Part shown: positions 62,285 to 64,000 of the stretch, piece after piece
Numbering within the stretch: the first letter of the stretch is position 1
How the letters are laid out: each line of letters starts with the position of its first letter
Assembly: GCF_001885215.1 (NCBI RefSeq)
Contig: NZ_CP018091.1
Location: forward strand, 1,860,001 to 1,924,000
Direction of reading: 5' to 3'
Length of the DNA: 64,000 nucleotides
Source: Synechococcus sp. SynAce01
Lineage (GTDB): Bacteria; Cyanobacteriota; Cyanobacteriia; PCC-6307; Cyanobiaceae
Program-made: the position numbers and the translations under genes
The notes under the pieces: generated by a model
Told to the model about the DNA's origin: nothing
The model's database searches: none
What the model saw: the letters and a program-made list of their open reading frames with translations, nothing else

Positions 62285-63584
62285 GCCGCAACCGCACCGA
62301 TTCGGCATGGCTGTGCAGCCCCTCGCTGCGCGCCAGGGTGACCACGGCGGGGCCCGTGGCCTCCAGCGCCGCGCGGTTAAAGCTGATCAGGCTGGTGTGG
62401 CGCAGAAAGGTCTCCACGCTCAGGGCCGAAGCGAAGCGGGCCGTGCCGGAGGTGGGCAGGGTGTGGTTGGGGCCAGCCAGGTAATCACCCACCGCCTCCG
62501 GGCTCCAACCCCCCAGAAAGATGGCTCCGGCATGGCGAATCCGTTCGGCCAGGGGTTCCGGCCGCTCCACCAGGAGTTCAAGGTGCTCCGGGGCGAAGCG
62601 ATCGCTCAAGCGGGCCGCGTCCTCCAGGCTGGGGCAGACCACAATCAGGCCCCAGTCACGCAGGGCACTGCGGCAGACCTCGGCGCGGGGGTGGTCCAGT
62701 AACTGGGCCTCGATGGCAGCGGGTACCGCCTCGGCCAGGGCCGCACTGGTGGTGAGCAGGATGGCTGCGGCCAGGGGGTCATGTTCGGCCTGGGCCAACA
62801 GATCGGCGGCCACCTGCTGGGGCTGGGCGCTGTGGTCGGCGATCACCAGAACCTCGCTTGGACCTGCGAGGGAGTCGATGCCAACCAGGCCATAGACCGC
62901 CTTCTTGGCCAGGGTCACGTAGAGGTTGCCGGGGCCGGTGATCACATCAACGGCAGGAATCGACTCGGTTCCGTAGGCCAGGGCCGCGATCGCCTGGGCT
63001 CCCCCCACCCGGTACACCTCCTCCACCCCCGCCAGGTGGGCGGCGGCGAGCACGATCGGATTGGGCATGCCGTCACCGCCCGGCGGTGTCACCATCACCA
63101 GCCGCTCCACGCCGGCCACCCGGGCCGGTACGGCATTCATCAGCACCGTGCTGGGGTAGGCGGCGCGGCCGCCGGGGATGTAGAGCCCGGCGCGATCGAC
63201 CGGCCGCCAGCGGCGTCCGAGCCGTTCGCCATGCACGCCGCTGACGCTGATGTCCTGGGGCTTCTGGCGCTGGTGGAAATCGAGAATGCGCCGGTGGGCC
63301 AGTTTCAGGGCTTCCTGAAGATCCAGCGGACACTGCTCCCAGGCGGCGGCGAGATCCTGGCTGGGAATGCGCAAGGGATCGGGGCGGACCCCATCGAAGC
63401 GTTCGCTCAACTCCAGCAGGGCCCCGTCGCCCTCCAGGCGCACCTGGCGCAGGATGGCCGCCACGCGCGCGGTGGCCGCTTCGCTTTCGGGGTTGCTGGT
63501 GCGGGCGGCGATCGCTTCAAGCCGCTGCCCGGCCTGGGCCAGATCGTGGAGCGCCGGAACGGTCAGCGGGGAGGTGGCGGCCAC
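62241..63584 (-). CDS. hisD: Histidinol dehydrogenase
   Basis: A 447-residue enzyme that oxidises L-histidinol to histidine with two NAD+, the last step of histidine synthesis. Characteristic parts are [60 protein letters not shown] (zinc Gln/His region), [15 protein letters not shown] and [20 protein letters not shown]. Length is normal for the family. No other his gene is adjacent, which is usual in cyanobacteria. The C-terminus extends a few residues over the rpiA 3' end. Confidence 0.95.
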   Translation of the reverse strand: MAATSPLTVPALHDLAQAGQRLEAIAARTSNPESEAATARVAAILRQVRLEGDGALLELSERFDGVRPDPLRIPSQDLAAAWEQCPLDLQEALKLAHRRILDFHQRQKPQDISVSGVHGERLGRRWRPVDRAGLYIPGGRAAYPSTVLMNAVPARVAGVERLVMVTPPGGDGMPNPIVLAAAHLAGVEEVYRVGGAQAIAALAYGTESIPAVDVITGPGNLYVTLAKKAVYGLVGIDSLAGPSEVLVIADHSAQPQQVAADLLAQAEHDPLAAAILLTTSAALAEAVPAAIEAQLLDHPRAEVCRSALRDWGLIVVCPSLEDAARLSDRFAPEHLELLVERPEPLAERIRHAGAIFLGGWSPEAVGDYLAGPNHTLPTSGTARFASALSVETFLRHTSLISFNRAALEATGPAVVTLARSEGLHSHAESVRLRLSASPDPAPPAGRR

Positions 63585-63660
63585 GGCGAGCGGACAGAAA
63601 GGCGAGATTCAAGCTAGAGCCCGGCCCAGGATGGGAGGGGCCAGCGCCGCGTTAAGATGA

Positions 63661-63996
<336 letters not shown>

Positions 63997-64000
63997 GCCG

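Overview
The window is a compact, GC-rich chromosomal segment of an oxygenic picocyanobacterium of the alpha-cyanobacterial Synechococcus/Cyanobium lineage. The evidence is psbA, psbX, a high-light-inducible protein, Ycf66, CP12, and above all a circularly permuted two-piece tmRNA gene whose tag (ANNIVAFSRQPAPVAA) has the form known from marine Synechococcus and Prochlorococcus. The high GC suggests a Cyanobium-like or high-GC Synechococcus strain; that last step is inference.

Layout. 0-3.5 kb: sufD-sufS (Fe-S assembly), a small L,D-transpeptidase and a lipoprotein. 3.5-5.1 kb: a decayed, lower-GC island with the C-terminal relic of an integron-type integrase, hicB with a broken hicA, a DUF1971 gene, and two large palindromes. 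5.1-11.8 kb: mtnA followed by an aldolase-dehydrogenase fusion (plausibly one methylthioribose salvage route), then a GltS-type carrier and an S9 peptidase. 11.8-24.7 kb: def, rpsU, comM, a HIT protein, a BacA-like ABC transporter with a hli gene 3 bp behind it, ycf66, psbX, yggT, accC, tRNA-Leu, an LpxB-like glycosyltransferase, msrB and a PRC-barrel protein. 24.7-31 kb: smc, a YqjD/YqjE-like pair, an RlmL-like methyltransferase and ssrA. 31-46 kb: coq4-like, a thioredoxin-like protein, dnaJ-like, hemB, a VOC protein, mutS2, a MalK/UgpC-type ATPase, obgE, cp12, the translationally coupled operon GST - DUF2301 - ABC-F, and an aspartoacylase.

46-52 kb: psbA (the Glu130, high-light type of D1) with a textbook terminator, a methyltransferase, then a decaying stretch. 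There an IS5-type element of 1768 bp sits in a psiE-family gene, flanked by a perfect 4-bp target duplication (AAAC); removing it restores the psiE frame exactly. A frameshifted DUF1643 gene and tRNA-Thr follow. 52-64 kb: DUF3493, the operon rimP-nusA-ylxR-infB-small membrane protein, a calcineurin-like phosphoesterase, an HtrA-type protease, rpiA, hisD and rpsT.

Genes are packed tightly, with 4-bp ATGA overlaps within operons and several tail-to-tail overlaps (rpiA/hisD 44 bp, obgE/cp12 13 bp, coq4/trx 11 bp, mutS2/ABC 4 bp). Many leaders carry a TACGAT-like -10 box about 22-30 nt before the start codon. Several starts are TTG or GTG. I saw no CRISPR array, prophage or rRNA operon.
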